DNA of 64,000 nt, taken from assembly GCA_016214845.1 (NCBI GenBank), contig JACRMS010000016.1, positions 84,488-148,487 of the forward strand, in the 5' to 3' direction. Made by a program: the position numbers and the translations under genes. This document shows, in pieces, positions 42,025 through 51,536 of the stretch. The stretch is from Nitrospirota bacterium (GTDB lineage Bacteria; Nitrospirota; Thermodesulfovibrionia; UBA6902). The notes beneath the pieces are model-generated. The model made no database searches, was not told the DNA's origin, and was given only the letters and a program-made list of their open reading frames with translations. Numbering within the stretch: position 1 is the stretch's first letter; every line of letters begins with the position of its first letter.

Positions 42025-43977
42025 ATGTGCGGAATATTCGGATTTTTTTCAAAGAGCAGGAAGATAACGACAAAGGAACTCCACATGTCTTTGAAGGCCC
42101 TCCATCACCGGGGGCCTGACAACGCAGGAGTTGCGATTTTTAAAACCCCTCACCCTAACCCTCTCCCGCAAGGGGAGAGGGAAATTCAGGAGGCATTCAA
42201 ATATTACTCTGCCGCTTCTGTCCCCGATGGCGAGTGGTCTTCATTGTTGGCCCACAAACGATTGAGCATCATCGACCTCTCTGAAGCAGCCAGCCAGCCG
42301 ATGTGCAATGAAGACGGGACGGTCTGGATCTCATACAACGGGGAGATATACAACTTTCAGGAGATAAGAAGCGATCTGCAGTCACGGGGGCACACGTTTA
42401 AATCCAGGTCGGACACAGAGGTAATAATTCACGGTTACGAGGAATGGGGGATTGATGTTATAGCCAGGCTGCGGGGGATGTTCGCGTTCGCCCTGCTGGA
42501 CAAGAGGAACAACCTTCTCTTTCTTGTGCGGGACAGGCTCGGCGTTAAACCCCTGAAGTATTTTTACGATGACGATACGTTTATCTTTGCGTCGGAATTG
42601 AAAGGACTCATCCACCTGATACCCCGCAAGCTCGACCTTGATTCCGTTAACAGGTTCCTTTCCCTCAAGTACATCCCTTCGCCGGACACCATTCTTGAGG
42701 GGGTCAAGAAGATTTCCCCTGGGCAATATTTAAAGCTTGATCTGGGCGCTGGAAGACTGACCACTGAAACATACTGGAAGCCGAAGTTTTACCCCAAATC
42801 ACGTCTCTCCTTTGATGAGGCAAAAAGTGGTTTCAGGAAACTCCTGTCGGATTCCGTAGTTATGCGGACGATTTCTGATGTGCCCATCGGCGTCTATTTA
42901 AGCGGCGGGATGGATTCAAGCGCCATGGTTGCTATATTAAAAGACAACGGCGTAAAAGACATCAACACCTTCACGATAAAGTTCGACAGGCCGGGTTACG
43001 ACGAATCGGAATACGCAAAAGCTGTTTCATACCGTTTTCAAACCAGGCACCACGAATACAGGACGCCGGCCCTCTCGTATAACGGCGTTCAGGAGATCGT
43101 GGATTCGCTGGACGAGCCGTTCGGAGACCCCTCATATATTCCGACTTATTACCTTTCAAAGTTCACTTCAGAGCACGTCAAGGTCATACTTTCAGGAGAC
43201 GGCGGCGATGAAATCCTCGGCGGGTATAAAAGATATTTTATTCACGCGCGCGGCAGGATACTGAAATTCCTGCCGCGCATTCAGTGGAATCTCATGAAAA
43301 AGCTTCCGCCGGAGATCAACAAGAGGAAATTCATCGGCAGGCTTCAGAGGATTGCCGGGGACCTGTCAGCGGGCTATTGGGGATCATACCTTCTGAGATT
43401 CAACGGCTTCAGCGACAGCTTTAAAAGATACACGATGGCCCCCGAATTCTACGGCGCTCTCAAGGGTTTTTCATTAGAAGACCTTGTTGATGATCTTGAC
43501 GACTTCAATAAAATATCGGACACCATTGAACGGCTTATCTGGATAGACATGCAAACATACCTGCCGGATTATATTCTCACAAAGACCGACCTTGCCCTGA
43601 TGGCGCATTCAGTGGAAGGCAGGAACCCGTTCGTTGATTATCGTCTCATGGAATTTACCAACAGCCTGCCGCCTGAATACAAATTTAAAGAAGGCGGCAA
43701 ATACATCCTAAAAAAGATCCTTGAAGATTATGTCCCCAGAGAGATAATCTACCGGAAGAAGATGGGCTTCAGCCCTCCGATAAAATACTGGTTCAGGGAC
43801 AACCCCGGCCTGTTGAATGATATCTTTGCGGGAGGCGATTTCGTATCAAAAGACATCTTTGATCTGAAGCGGACACAGAACGTAATTGAGAAATTCAGGA
43901 CAACCGAGATCAATATCTCCGAGCAATTGTGGCTGTTGATAGTGCTGGAGTTATGGAGACGAACATACAGGGTCTGA
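42025..43977 (+). CDS. asnB: Asparagine synthase, glutamine-hydrolysing, with an in-frame repeat
   Basis: A 650-residue AsnB. The N-terminal class II glutaminase begins MCGIFGFF with catalytic C2, and carries LAHKRLSIIDLS, YNGEIYNFQE, and RSDTEVIIHGYEEWG. The C-terminal synthetase domain has PIGVYLSGGMDSS (pyrophosphatase loop), SGDGGDEILGGYKRY and the ATP-binding tail. Residues ~40-53 (KTPHPNPLPQGERE) are an insertion encoded by a family B hairpin, between two strands of the glutaminase. In polysaccharide clusters such enzymes often amidate sugar acids. Confidence 0.92.
   Translation: MCGIFGFFSKSRKITTKELHMSLKALHHRGPDNAGVAIFKTPHPNPLPQGEREIQEAFKYYSAASVPDGEWSSLLAHKRLSIIDLSEAASQPMCNEDGTVWISYNGEIYNFQEIRSDLQSRGHTFKSRSDTEVIIHGYEEWGIDVIARLRGMFAFALLDKRNNLLFLVRDRLGVKPLKYFYDDDTFIFASELKGLIHLIPRKLDLDSVNRFLSLKYIPSPDTILEGVKKISPGQYLKLDLGAGRLTTETYWKPKFYPKSRLSFDEAKSGFRKLLSDSVVMRTISDVPIGVYLSGGMDSSAMVAILKDNGVKDINTFTIKFDRPGYDESEYAKAVSYRFQTRHHEYRTPALSYNGVQEIVDSLDEPFGDPSYIPTYYLSKFTSEHVKVILSGDGGDEILGGYKRYFIHARGRILKFLPRIQWNLMKKLPPEINKRKFIGRLQRIAGDLSAGYWGSYLLRFNGFSDSFKRYTMAPEFYGALKGFSLEDLVDDLDDFNKISDTIERLIWIDMQTYLPDYILTKTDLALMAHSVEGRNPFVDYRLMEFTNSLPPEYKFKEGGKYILKKILEDYVPREIIYRKKMGFSPPIKYWFRDNPGLLNDIFAGGDFVSKDIFDLKRTQNVIEKFRTTEINISEQLWLLIVLELWRRTYRV
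42146..42181. repeat. Family B hairpin inside asnB (copy 2)
   Basis: The stretch starts CCCCTCACCCTAACC and closes with an 8-bp stem (CCTCTCCC/GGGGAGAGG, small mismatch) around GCAA. Read as TPHPNPLPQGER, the same type of peptide as the copies at 50243 and 52234. Confidence 0.82.
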
Positions 43978-43978
43978 A

Positions 43979-45082
43979 ATGATAAACTGGAAATCCTCAA
44001 ATTCAGATGAGAAGGGTCGGCTCCTTGAAGCCTTCGATAAAGGGAAGATCAAAAACATATTATTATTCAGGTGTCAAAAATTAGGTGACATGCTGACTTT
44101 CCTCCCGGCCATTCTATGCGTCCGTGAATTGTTCCCATTGGCACAGATAACGCTTGCCTGCCGCAAGGAAGGCCTGGAGATCGCCGAACGTGTCCCCGGT
44201 ATAGATATTGTATTAGCTGATGACCTGCTGAAAGATAAGCGCCACTGCTCGCGTTATGATTTGATGATAACATCCTCCCAGGATGCAGGCTGGATAAGAT
44301 TAAAGAAAAAACTTAATATCAAATTTGCCCTCGGTGTCCTTTCAGAATCGCTCAGGGGGGTATGTTTAAAACATCGCTGGCAGTACCGTAATTTTACCGC
44401 TGTTGAGAGATATACAGACAGTGAGCATGATGTGGACCGCAACCTGAAAGTGCTGAAATTATTTACGCCTGATTGCCGTTTGCAGAAAAGAAGCCTCTGG
44501 ACCAGACAGTCTGAAAGGCAGGCGGTTTCAAAATATTTCCCGTCCCCGTCTGCCCGTCTGGTGGTGGTCTCACCGAGCGGGAGTAAGTCCTCTAAAAACT
44601 GGCCCCCCGGTTCTTTCTCGGTCCTTTGCGACAAACTAATTCAGGAAAGCGGGGCCGGCATTGTGATTGTCGGAAAGGGAAAACTCGCGCGGGAACAATC
44701 GGACAGTATACTCAAGATGATGAAAAGGCAAGCGTTGTCCCTCGTTGACAGGACTTCTTTTGGCGAACTCTGCGCCCTTATTGAAAAGGCCGATCTTGTT
44801 GTCAGCGTTGATTCCGGGACAGCACATATAGCATCGTATCTTAATCGTCCTTTAGTCGTGATCTTTGGCCCCGGAGATTTTGAACAATGGAGACCGTGGC
44901 AGAGTGACAGAGCTCTTGGGCAGGCGCTGAAGGCTGACTGCAAGTGCGGAACAACGCTTTACAGATGCCGGGAGAAAAAACATTGCCTGGACTCTATAAC
45001 CCCTGAACAGGTTTTTGAAGAAGCGCGCAAGATGCTGGACCGTGCGAAAGACAGCGGGAAGGGTTTACGTGAAAAAATATAA
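43979..45082 (+). CDS. Glycosyltransferase family 9 (heptosyltransferase-like)
   Basis: A 367-residue GT9 enzyme. N-lobe: ILLFRCQKLGDMLTFLPAI, the L-GD-L motif of heptosyltransferases. C-lobe: VVVSPSGSKSSKNWPPGSFSVL, an LIEKADLVVSVDSGTAHIASYLNRPLVVIFGPGDFEQWRPW block with the donor-binding D-SG-H. Likely transfers ADP-heptose or a related sugar to LPS inner core. The ATG is 1 bp after the asnB stop. Its end overlaps the next gene by 14 bp. Confidence 0.88.
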   Translation: MINWKSSNSDEKGRLLEAFDKGKIKNILLFRCQKLGDMLTFLPAILCVRELFPLAQITLACRKEGLEIAERVPGIDIVLADDLLKDKRHCSRYDLMITSSQDAGWIRLKKKLNIKFALGVLSESLRGVCLKHRWQYRNFTAVERYTDSEHDVDRNLKVLKLFTPDCRLQKRSLWTRQSERQAVSKYFPSPSARLVVVSPSGSKSSKNWPPGSFSVLCDKLIQESGAGIVIVGKGKLAREQSDSILKMMKRQALSLVDRTSFGELCALIEKADLVVSVDSGTAHIASYLNRPLVVIFGPGDFEQWRPWQSDRALGQALKADCKCGTTLYRCREKKHCLDSITPEQVFEEARKMLDRAKDSGKGLREKI

Positions 45083-46049
45083 GGTGCTTCTGGTCACCGA
45101 ATTCGGCAAGCCGTACAACAGCGGCTGGTACTACAAGTCCGGCCTTGAGAAAAACGGGCACACGGTAATTCCCTTTGACCCGGAAACTGTAGAAGACCCC
45201 AAAAGCAAGGTTATTGAGATAGTAAAGGCGAGCAGTCCTGACTTTATTCTCCACACAAAAGATGAACTTCCAGCAGAGACGCTCCAGGAATTGAGACAGC
45301 TCACGAAAGTAGTCATGTGGTATCCTGACCCGGTGATTCCGGAGTGGCTGGTCCCGTATGTGAAAGCATGCGATATTTTTTTTACCATGTCCGAGGGGCT
45401 TATCCAGGATTTCAAAAAGTATAATGAAAATGTCTTGTGGCTGTCGCAGGCGTTTGAGCCTTCATTTTTTGAAGTAAAAGAAATTACGGGGGAAGACAAA
45501 AGAATATTTTCCGCGGATGTTGCCTTTGTCGGCAACCTCGGCTCAAAGGGACAGTATCTTTCACGGAGGGCTTCTCTTGAAAAGGTCATTGACGCGGGTT
45601 TTAAATTCAGATGGTGGGGGCCGAAGATACCGCGCAAGTTCTCCACGGTCCCGCTGCTCCTCGGCAAGATCGGAAGGGCTTACGGCGGAAGGTTTGTCTG
45701 GGGAGAAGGATATGCGAAAGTCGCGAGGCTTTCAAAAATATTCCTCGCCTTTGATTCCATGCCCCATATCAGGAAATCCATGAGCGCAAGGATGTACACC
45801 GCTGTGGGGTGCGGGGCCTTCTACATGTGCCGGCACGTGGAGGGGATCGAGGAGGTTTTACTGCCGGGCAAGGAGATTATCACTTTTCGTTCTGAAAATG
45901 AAATGACAGACCTGATAAGATATTACCTTGAAAACGATGCATTAAGGATGAAGATCGCGGAGGCAGGCAGGATGCGCGTGTTGAAGGACCACACTTATGA
46001 GGTAAGGGCAAGGCAGATGCTGGAACTGCTGAAAGGAACGGGGATTTAA
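45069..46049 (+). CDS. CgeB-like glycosyltransferase
   Basis: A 326-residue GT-B-like protein. The N-lobe starts VKKYKVLLVTEFGKPYNSGWYY (GTG start at 45069). The C-lobe has ADVAFVGNLGSKGQYLSRRASLEKV and the family block PHIRKSMSARMYTAVGCGAFYMCRHVEGIEEVL, typical of Glyco_trans_1_2/CgeB proteins. It probably adds a sugar to LPS or a surface glycan. The reading frame is open from 45015, but the GTG start is at the conserved first strand and overlaps the preceding gene. Confidence 0.8.
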   Translation: MKKYKVLLVTEFGKPYNSGWYYKSGLEKNGHTVIPFDPETVEDPKSKVIEIVKASSPDFILHTKDELPAETLQELRQLTKVVMWYPDPVIPEWLVPYVKACDIFFTMSEGLIQDFKKYNENVLWLSQAFEPSFFEVKEITGEDKRIFSADVAFVGNLGSKGQYLSRRASLEKVIDAGFKFRWWGPKIPRKFSTVPLLLGKIGRAYGGRFVWGEGYAKVARLSKIFLAFDSMPHIRKSMSARMYTAVGCGAFYMCRHVEGIEEVLLPGKEIITFRSENEMTDLIRYYLENDALRMKIAEAGRMRVLKDHTYEVRARQMLELLKGTGI

Positions 46050-46054
46050 CGGAG

Positions 46055-47083
46055 ATGCAATTAAGTGCCGCCACCTTTATGAGGGAGAACGCGCCTTCGT
46101 ATCACTTAAGGTTTAAAAGTATTTTTGAATTGTTGAGGACCAATGGAAAGCTTAGTTATCACGAAATCATTAAAACATACTTTGGGAAATACAGGACAAT
46201 TTCGTTTAAAAAAGAAACTGATGCTGTTTTTATTGCAAGAATTACCGGTCCGGATTATTTGAAGAGAATAATTGGGCATGCTTCCGATAACCACATTCCT
46301 GTAATATATGAGACGGATGATTTGCTGCTGTTTGACAGAAGGAATGATGGGCCGGTAAAGGAACATGCGGTGCTGTCAGGGTATCTGGCGAAGGTTTCGG
46401 GTGTTATAACTTCGACCCAGTATCTTGCAGATGAATTAAGAAATTATAATTGCAGGGTATTCCTGTTCCCGAACCTGCTGGACCCCAAAATATGGAATGC
46501 GAACAGGCCGGAAAGGCGCAGCAGTTCCGGCTGCCTTAATATCTGCTGCATTGGCACAGGCATTATGCCTGAAAATTTAAGACTTATTGTCCCTGCTATG
46601 GAATATTGTCAGAAGGCATACGGGAGAGATGTTATCTTTCATCTATGGGGGAATGACAGATATATTGATGAGCGGGTCAGAAAGCTGAAAAATGTGAAGA
46701 TAATTAATAAAAAAACGCCGTATGTAAAATATGCAAGGAAACTGCAGGAGCGGCATTTCGATTTGGCGGTTGTTCCTCTCAATGATTCCCGTTTTAATCG
46801 CGCCAAAAGCAATATAAAATTTCTTGAATACTCCATATCCGGGATCCCATCCTTATTTTCCCGGGTCAAGCCTTACGAGTCCCTCAATGACGGGGTCACT
46901 TGCATACTTGCTGAGAATGACCCTGATGACTGGCGGGATAAAATAGCGAAGCTGACAGGGAGTGTGGAATTAAGACAACGTTTGGCCGCTCAGGCGCTTG
47001 ATGACGTTTTAAAGAACTATATGCTTAATGAAGCATGGGCAGAAAATTATCTGTCTATATTGAGAAACTTTCATGAACATTAA
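46055..47083 (+). CDS. Glycosyltransferase (GT4-like)
   Basis: A 342-residue GT-B protein. The N-terminal half contains VIYETDDLLLFDRRNDG. The C-lobe contains an IGTG loop, NVKIINKKTPYVKYARKLQERHFDLAVVPLND and the donor-binding SNIKFLEYSISGIPSLFSRVKPYESLNDG. The pattern fits GT4-type enzymes that add a late sugar. It ends inside the start of the ligase gene (11-bp overlap), so translation of the two is coupled. Confidence 0.78.
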   Translation: MQLSAATFMRENAPSYHLRFKSIFELLRTNGKLSYHEIIKTYFGKYRTISFKKETDAVFIARITGPDYLKRIIGHASDNHIPVIYETDDLLLFDRRNDGPVKEHAVLSGYLAKVSGVITSTQYLADELRNYNCRVFLFPNLLDPKIWNANRPERRSSSGCLNICCIGTGIMPENLRLIVPAMEYCQKAYGRDVIFHLWGNDRYIDERVRKLKNVKIINKKTPYVKYARKLQERHFDLAVVPLNDSRFNRAKSNIKFLEYSISGIPSLFSRVKPYESLNDGVTCILAENDPDDWRDKIAKLTGSVELRQRLAAQALDDVLKNYMLNEAWAENYLSILRNFHEH

Positions 47084-48350
47084 AGATAAGCCATACAATC
47101 AGAAGACCGTTAATATTATTGAAGCGCTGCTCAGGTATTCAACATTCATATTTATCTTCTATATTCTTACAGATTTGAGGAAAGGGGGGGACCTAAGGGT
47201 TCTCATTCCCTATATATCTCTTGCCCTTATCATCCTGCATCTTATAGTAAGGCAAGATTACACGTGCTTAAAATCGCATCTTTTTTACGCCCTGCTTGGA
47301 TATGTCCTGATAAGCTATCTCCTCGTGCCATTGTCATTTGATCCGGAGGTCTCGCTGAAAGCGCTCAACAGGGAGATACTAACCGGGATACCTCTGTTCC
47401 TTGCCGTGCACCTGCAGACAAGCTCAAACCGGAAAATCGAAGCTGTAACGGTATTTTTAATCTTACTCGCCGTTTTTATTGCAGGCGCCGGGTATTTCAC
47501 ATTTCTTTATAAATACTTCTCGGAAGGCGTATTGGACCACATGTTCCCCGACGTAAGATCCATAAAATTCTACCTGTATCATAACAGGTTCGCGATGGTC
47601 CTTAATCTGCTGCTGTCATTTGTCATATCATATGCGGTATCCCGTGATAAAAAGAAAACTATATGGCTGCCCGGTTTGATAATTGTACTTTCAGCGGTCG
47701 CCGTCATACTCAGCCTGTCCCGCGGCGGATGGGTCAGCCTTGCTGTCTCATCTGTTTTATGGATCACTTATTTCAGAAAAAATATCAGGCAATTTTCAGT
47801 CCGGCTGACTGTTGCAACTCTGATAATCTCTACCTGTTTATTGCTTCTCGTGCCGTCCTTTCAGCAGAGGATCGTCAAAACAACAGAGCAAATATCAACG
47901 TTCAACGAGCGAACGGAGATATGGAGCAACAAACTCTCGGCAATCAGGAAGTCGCCTCTTATAGGCTGGGGATACGGGGACAATATAGTATGGGACAGTG
48001 CGCCATTTCTTCTGAACGAGACCAATAAAGAAGCTCTCCCGAGAGAGGTCAAAATCGGCAGTCATAATACAATGCTGCACGTGTTATTTCATCAGGGATT
48101 AATCGGCTGCGCATTTTTCATGTATCTTTTTATCACAGGTATCATTATGACACTGAAAGAGTTAAAGCTTTTAAATGGCAGCCACCCGGCATCGTATGCA
48201 GTCTTTTGCGTATTTATCAGTGTGTTTATTGTGCATTCATTTGTTGAGACCGTCCCTTTCCAGTATATTTGTATGGTCCTGGGGTTCTGCAGCGGCATAA
48301 AAGAAACACTTAAGGTTGAAGATTTTGAATATTTTAAAGATCACGCATAG
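47073..48350 (+). CDS. O-antigen ligase family protein (WaaL-like)
   Basis: A 425-residue protein with about 10-12 predicted membrane helices. The Wzy_C region runs from residue ~205 with LSRGGWVSLAVSSVLW, then a large periplasmic loop with WSNKLSAIRKSPLIGWGYGDN and the conserved HNTMLHVLFHQGLIG. O-antigen ligases move the O-chain from undecaprenyl pyrophosphate to the lipid A-core at the periplasmic face. Wzy-type polymerase activity is the main alternative. Confidence 0.82.
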   Translation: MNIKDKPYNQKTVNIIEALLRYSTFIFIFYILTDLRKGGDLRVLIPYISLALIILHLIVRQDYTCLKSHLFYALLGYVLISYLLVPLSFDPEVSLKALNREILTGIPLFLAVHLQTSSNRKIEAVTVFLILLAVFIAGAGYFTFLYKYFSEGVLDHMFPDVRSIKFYLYHNRFAMVLNLLLSFVISYAVSRDKKKTIWLPGLIIVLSAVAVILSLSRGGWVSLAVSSVLWITYFRKNIRQFSVRLTVATLIISTCLLLLVPSFQQRIVKTTEQISTFNERTEIWSNKLSAIRKSPLIGWGYGDNIVWDSAPFLLNETNKEALPREVKIGSHNTMLHVLFHQGLIGCAFFMYLFITGIIMTLKELKLLNGSHPASYAVFCVFISVFIVHSFVETVPFQYICMVLGFCSGIKETLKVEDFEYFKDHA

Positions 48351-49530
48351 CTATTACCCCGAAAATAACGCAGGCGTTGAGATGTATGTCCATGCTTTAG
48401 CGTCAGAGTTGTCAAAAAAAAACCATGTCATGCTCTATACCCGGAGCAAATCGCTCAAGGACCCCGTCCTGGGACCAAAGGGGCCTTATAAGATTTTCAA
48501 AATTCCGAAAAAGTTTGCAAAAAGAAGAATACTCAAATCTCTTAAGCAATGTATTCAATCTTTCAAACCCGGCATAGTGCATATCCATCACCTGATGGGA
48601 CTAGGCCTGAGCATACCATTGTTCCTTCAGAAGTATAACATCCCTTATGTGATTTCACTTCACGATTACTGGTTTGTATGCCCGCAGGTAAGATTGATGA
48701 AAGAGGACGGCAGCACATGCAACTTCCCGATTGACAACTGCGCAGATTGCATGTACCGGAAAGGGATATTTAAAAAGATACTATTTAAATATAAACTCGG
48801 AATACGGCGAAGAAGGGTTTTGGATGTGCTTAATAACGCGGCATATCTGATTACACCATCAAAAACTATCAAAAAAAGATTCCTGGATTACGGCGTCCGG
48901 AATGAAAAATTTAATGTCCTCCCTCTTGGTTTAAACATGGAAGTCTTCAGGAAGCGGGAGAATTATGTTTTAAACAGGTCTGATATCAGGATAGGGTTTA
49001 TAGGCACTGTAAGCATTTTCAAGGGGGTTTTGGTCTTGCTGAAGGCATTTGAGTTATTAAGTTCTAATAATGTGTTATATCTCTACGGCAAAATGTTGAA
49101 AGGCGATGAAAAACAAATCGGAGAAATGATGAAAAAGAACAGCAGAGTAATGTACAAAGGCGAATTTGACCACAATGACATAATGCGGATACTTGGGAAT
49201 ATTGACATATTGGTTGTACCGTCAATCTGCGAGGAATCACACGCAATAGTAATAGATGAAGGACGAGCTGCAGGAGTGCCGGTTATAGCCTCTGCCGTCG
49301 GCGCTATTCCTGAAAGGATAGAAGACGGTGTAAACGGCTTTCTTGCCGAGCCGGGAAACATCGCTTCATTAAGGGAGAAGCTGCAATGGTTGATTGATAA
49401 TTATAATAATGTTGCAAGCCGCATGGAGTTTACTTATAAGTTAACGAGCATTCGGGAAGACGCTGACTATCATGATAATGTTTACAAGATGATAGTAACA
49501 GGAAATCGTTGTGAAGATAGCCATAATTAG
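48316..49530 (+). CDS. Glycosyltransferase family 4
   Basis: A 404-residue GT-B enzyme: ILKITHSYYPENNAGVEMYVHALA at the N-terminus, VHIHHLMGLGLSIPLFL, a C-lobe IGFIGTVSIFKG loop, and the EX7E motif in EESHAIVIDEGRAAGVPVIASAVGA. It would build part of the same glycan. The TTG start at 48316 overlaps the ligase gene by 35 bp. A second in-frame TTG is at 48325. The gene carries no evident repeat. Confidence 0.87.
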   Translation: MKILNILKITHSYYPENNAGVEMYVHALASELSKKNHVMLYTRSKSLKDPVLGPKGPYKIFKIPKKFAKRRILKSLKQCIQSFKPGIVHIHHLMGLGLSIPLFLQKYNIPYVISLHDYWFVCPQVRLMKEDGSTCNFPIDNCADCMYRKGIFKKILFKYKLGIRRRRVLDVLNNAAYLITPSKTIKKRFLDYGVRNEKFNVLPLGLNMEVFRKRENYVLNRSDIRIGFIGTVSIFKGVLVLLKAFELLSSNNVLYLYGKMLKGDEKQIGEMMKKNSRVMYKGEFDHNDIMRILGNIDILVVPSICEESHAIVIDEGRAAGVPVIASAVGAIPERIEDGVNGFLAEPGNIASLREKLQWLIDNYNNVASRMEFTYKLTSIREDADYHDNVYKMIVTGNRCEDSHN

Positions 49531-50674
49531 AAAAAAATACACCTTCCACGGAGGGGCGGAGAGCTTTTCAGGCAGTTTCATTGAGAAGCTCGCGGATGAC
49601 GGACACGAGATGCATATATTCGCGATAAAATGGGAGGCAGGCGGTACGCACAAAAATATCCATTTTCATAAAGTGCCCGCGATCACGTTCAATTCATTTC
49701 TCAGGGACCTCTCTTTTGCTGTGTCTTCATACTTCCTTCTGAAGAAACAGAGAAAGTATTTCGACATAATCCAGACCCACGACAAGACAATTTATCAGGA
49801 CATCTACCGCGCAGGGGACGGATGTCACATTGAGTGGTTGAGGCAGAGGTGGAAGAGGATTGGTATTTTGGGAAAACTTTCCATGGTCCTTAATCCTTAT
49901 CACTGGCTCATCCTTGATCTGGAGCATAAAATTTTCAGCAGGCGCAGGTATAAAAAGATCATCGCCATTTCTGAGATGGTCAAAAAGAACATCATCGACA
50001 ATTACAAGGTCCCTCCTTCCGATATCGAGGTGATTTACAACGGCGTGGACACAAATAAATTTCATCCGGCGAACAGAGAAAAGTTCAGACATGAAATCAG
50101 ACGGAAGCACGGATTGACTGAAAATGATTTTGTCGTGCTCTTCATGGGTTCGGGTTTTGAAAGGAAAGGGGTCGGGGCTTTGATACAGGCTGTTGAGAGG
50201 GTAAAGGAGCCGGTTGCGGTTTTGATAGTGGGAAAGGGGAAACACCCCCCTGTGTCCCCCCTTAATAAGGGGGGAATTAAAGGGGGGGCTTTTCAGTACA
50301 AGCACAAAATCATTTTCTGCGGGCCGCAGAAGGACAATTATAAATACTACGCCGCTGCTGACATATTCGTCTTCCCGACAATCTATGAGCCTTTCGGCAA
50401 TGTCCATCTTGAGGCGCTGGCAAGCGGGCTTCCGGTGATAACAACAAGAAACAGCGGCGCCTCTGAGACAATCAAAGACGGTTTGCATGGTTTTGTTATA
50501 GAGCGGCCGGAGGACGTCGCAGCTATTTCGGAGAAGATAAAATATTTCATGGATAACAGAGACAAGCTGGAGTCAATGAGCCAAAACGCAAGGCAGCTTG
50601 CCGGGGAGTTTACTTTTGAAAAGCATATTGAGAAAATACGAGAGTTGTATCAGAGGGTAATTGAAGCGTCATAG
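49511..50674 (+). CDS. Glycosyltransferase family 4 with an in-frame hairpin repeat
   Basis: A 387-residue GT-B enzyme: KIAIIRKKYTFHGGAESFSGSFIEKL, a WaaG-like DIIQTHDKT and DGCHIEWL, and the C-lobe EX7E motif in EPFGNVHLEALASGLPVITTRNSG. This pattern is close to WaaG-type core glucosyltransferases. Residues ~244-260 (KHPPVSPLNKGGIKGGA) are coded by a family B hairpin between strands of the C-lobe. The start is a GTG at 49511, overlapping the preceding gene by 20 bp. Confidence 0.88.
   Translation: MKIAIIRKKYTFHGGAESFSGSFIEKLADDGHEMHIFAIKWEAGGTHKNIHFHKVPAITFNSFLRDLSFAVSSYFLLKKQRKYFDIIQTHDKTIYQDIYRAGDGCHIEWLRQRWKRIGILGKLSMVLNPYHWLILDLEHKIFSRRRYKKIIAISEMVKKNIIDNYKVPPSDIEVIYNGVDTNKFHPANREKFRHEIRRKHGLTENDFVVLFMGSGFERKGVGALIQAVERVKEPVAVLIVGKGKHPPVSPLNKGGIKGGAFQYKHKIIFCGPQKDNYKYYAAADIFVFPTIYEPFGNVHLEALASGLPVITTRNSGASETIKDGLHGFVIERPEDVAAISEKIKYFMDNRDKLESMSQNARQLAGEFTFEKHIEKIRELYQRVIEAS
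50243..50290. repeat. Family B hairpin inside a glycosyltransferase gene (copy 3)
   Basis: Contains the exact hairpin CCCCCCTTAATAAGGGGGG (50256-50274) within longer C- and G-rich arms. Read as HPPVSPLNKGGIKGG in frame. Confidence 0.9.
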
Positions 50675-50695
50675 GTAAAGACACATGAATGAGTC

Positions 50696-50737
50696 GTCAT
50701 GCCCGAAGTTTCCCCGCTTACTGACTGCGGGAATGAC
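50696..50737. repeat. GTCATGCCCG ... GCGGGAATGAC repeat (family H, copy 3)
   Basis: Imperfect inverted arms enclose a short spacer between two glycosyltransferase genes. Confidence 0.6.
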
Positions 50738-50792
50738 AAATAGTATGGCTTACTTATGAACAACTTAGTGATTGACAAGAGAGGAAAGAGCT

Positions 50793-51536
50793 TTGTTTCC
50801 AGTATCCGTTGCGATAATAACTAAGAATGAAGAGCACAACATCGAAGACGCGCTGGAAAGCGTAGCCGACGCAAAGGAGATTATTGTTGTTGATTCATTC
50901 AGCAGCGACAGGACGGTTGAGATCTGCCGGAAGTTCACTGACAAGGTTTTTCAGCACCAGTGGGACGGGTACGCCAGGCAGAAACAAAGGGCGGTTGATC
51001 TTGCAGGGGGCCAGTGGGTCTTGATACTCGATGCGGATGAGAGGGTAACGCCTGACCTCAAAGCGGAAATTGTGAAAACCATAGCACAGACAGACTGCAA
51101 TGGTTTCTACATGTCGAGGGAAAACTACTTTATCGGTAAATGGATAAAGCACGGAGGCTGGTGGCCTGACAATACACTGAGGCTTTTCAAAAAGGACAAA
51201 GGTCGGTTTGAGATCAGAGAGGTTCATGAGAAGATAGTTGTAGAGGGCAGGACCGGATATTTAAAAAATCCGCTCAGGCATTACACGTACCGGAGCATCC
51301 CGGATTTTACCGCGAGAATGGAGCGCTATTCCACGCTTGCCGCCAGGGAGATATTGAAAAGCTCAGGGAAGGCCGGCGCATTTTCTCTTACCGTAAAGCC
51401 GCTATCAACTTTTCTTAAAATGTACGTGCTGCGCCTTGGGGTCCTGGATGGAAAGCGCGGGTTGATTCTCGCCGTTCTTTACAGCTACTACACGTTTTTA
51501 AAATACGCAAAGACGTGGGAAAAGCAGATTAGATGA
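50793..51536 (+). CDS. Glycosyltransferase family 2, WaaE/KdtX-like
   Basis: A 247-residue GT-A enzyme. It has SVAIITKNEEHNIEDALESV, EIIVVDSFSSDRTVEI, the DADERVTPDL block where DXD-type metal binding occurs, and FYMSRENYFIGKWIKHGGWWPD with RLFKKDKGRFEIREVHEK. These are hallmarks of LPS core beta-1,4-glucosyltransferases of the WaaE/KdtX group. I use the TTG at 50793 because a GAGGAAAG site is 5-8 bp upstream; the open frame extends to a TTG at 50772 without support. It overlaps waaC by 4 bp. Confidence 0.88.
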   Translation: MFPVSVAIITKNEEHNIEDALESVADAKEIIVVDSFSSDRTVEICRKFTDKVFQHQWDGYARQKQRAVDLAGGQWVLILDADERVTPDLKAEIVKTIAQTDCNGFYMSRENYFIGKWIKHGGWWPDNTLRLFKKDKGRFEIREVHEKIVVEGRTGYLKNPLRHYTYRSIPDFTARMERYSTLAAREILKSSGKAGAFSLTVKPLSTFLKMYVLRLGVLDGKRGLILAVLYSYYTFLKYAKTWEKQIR

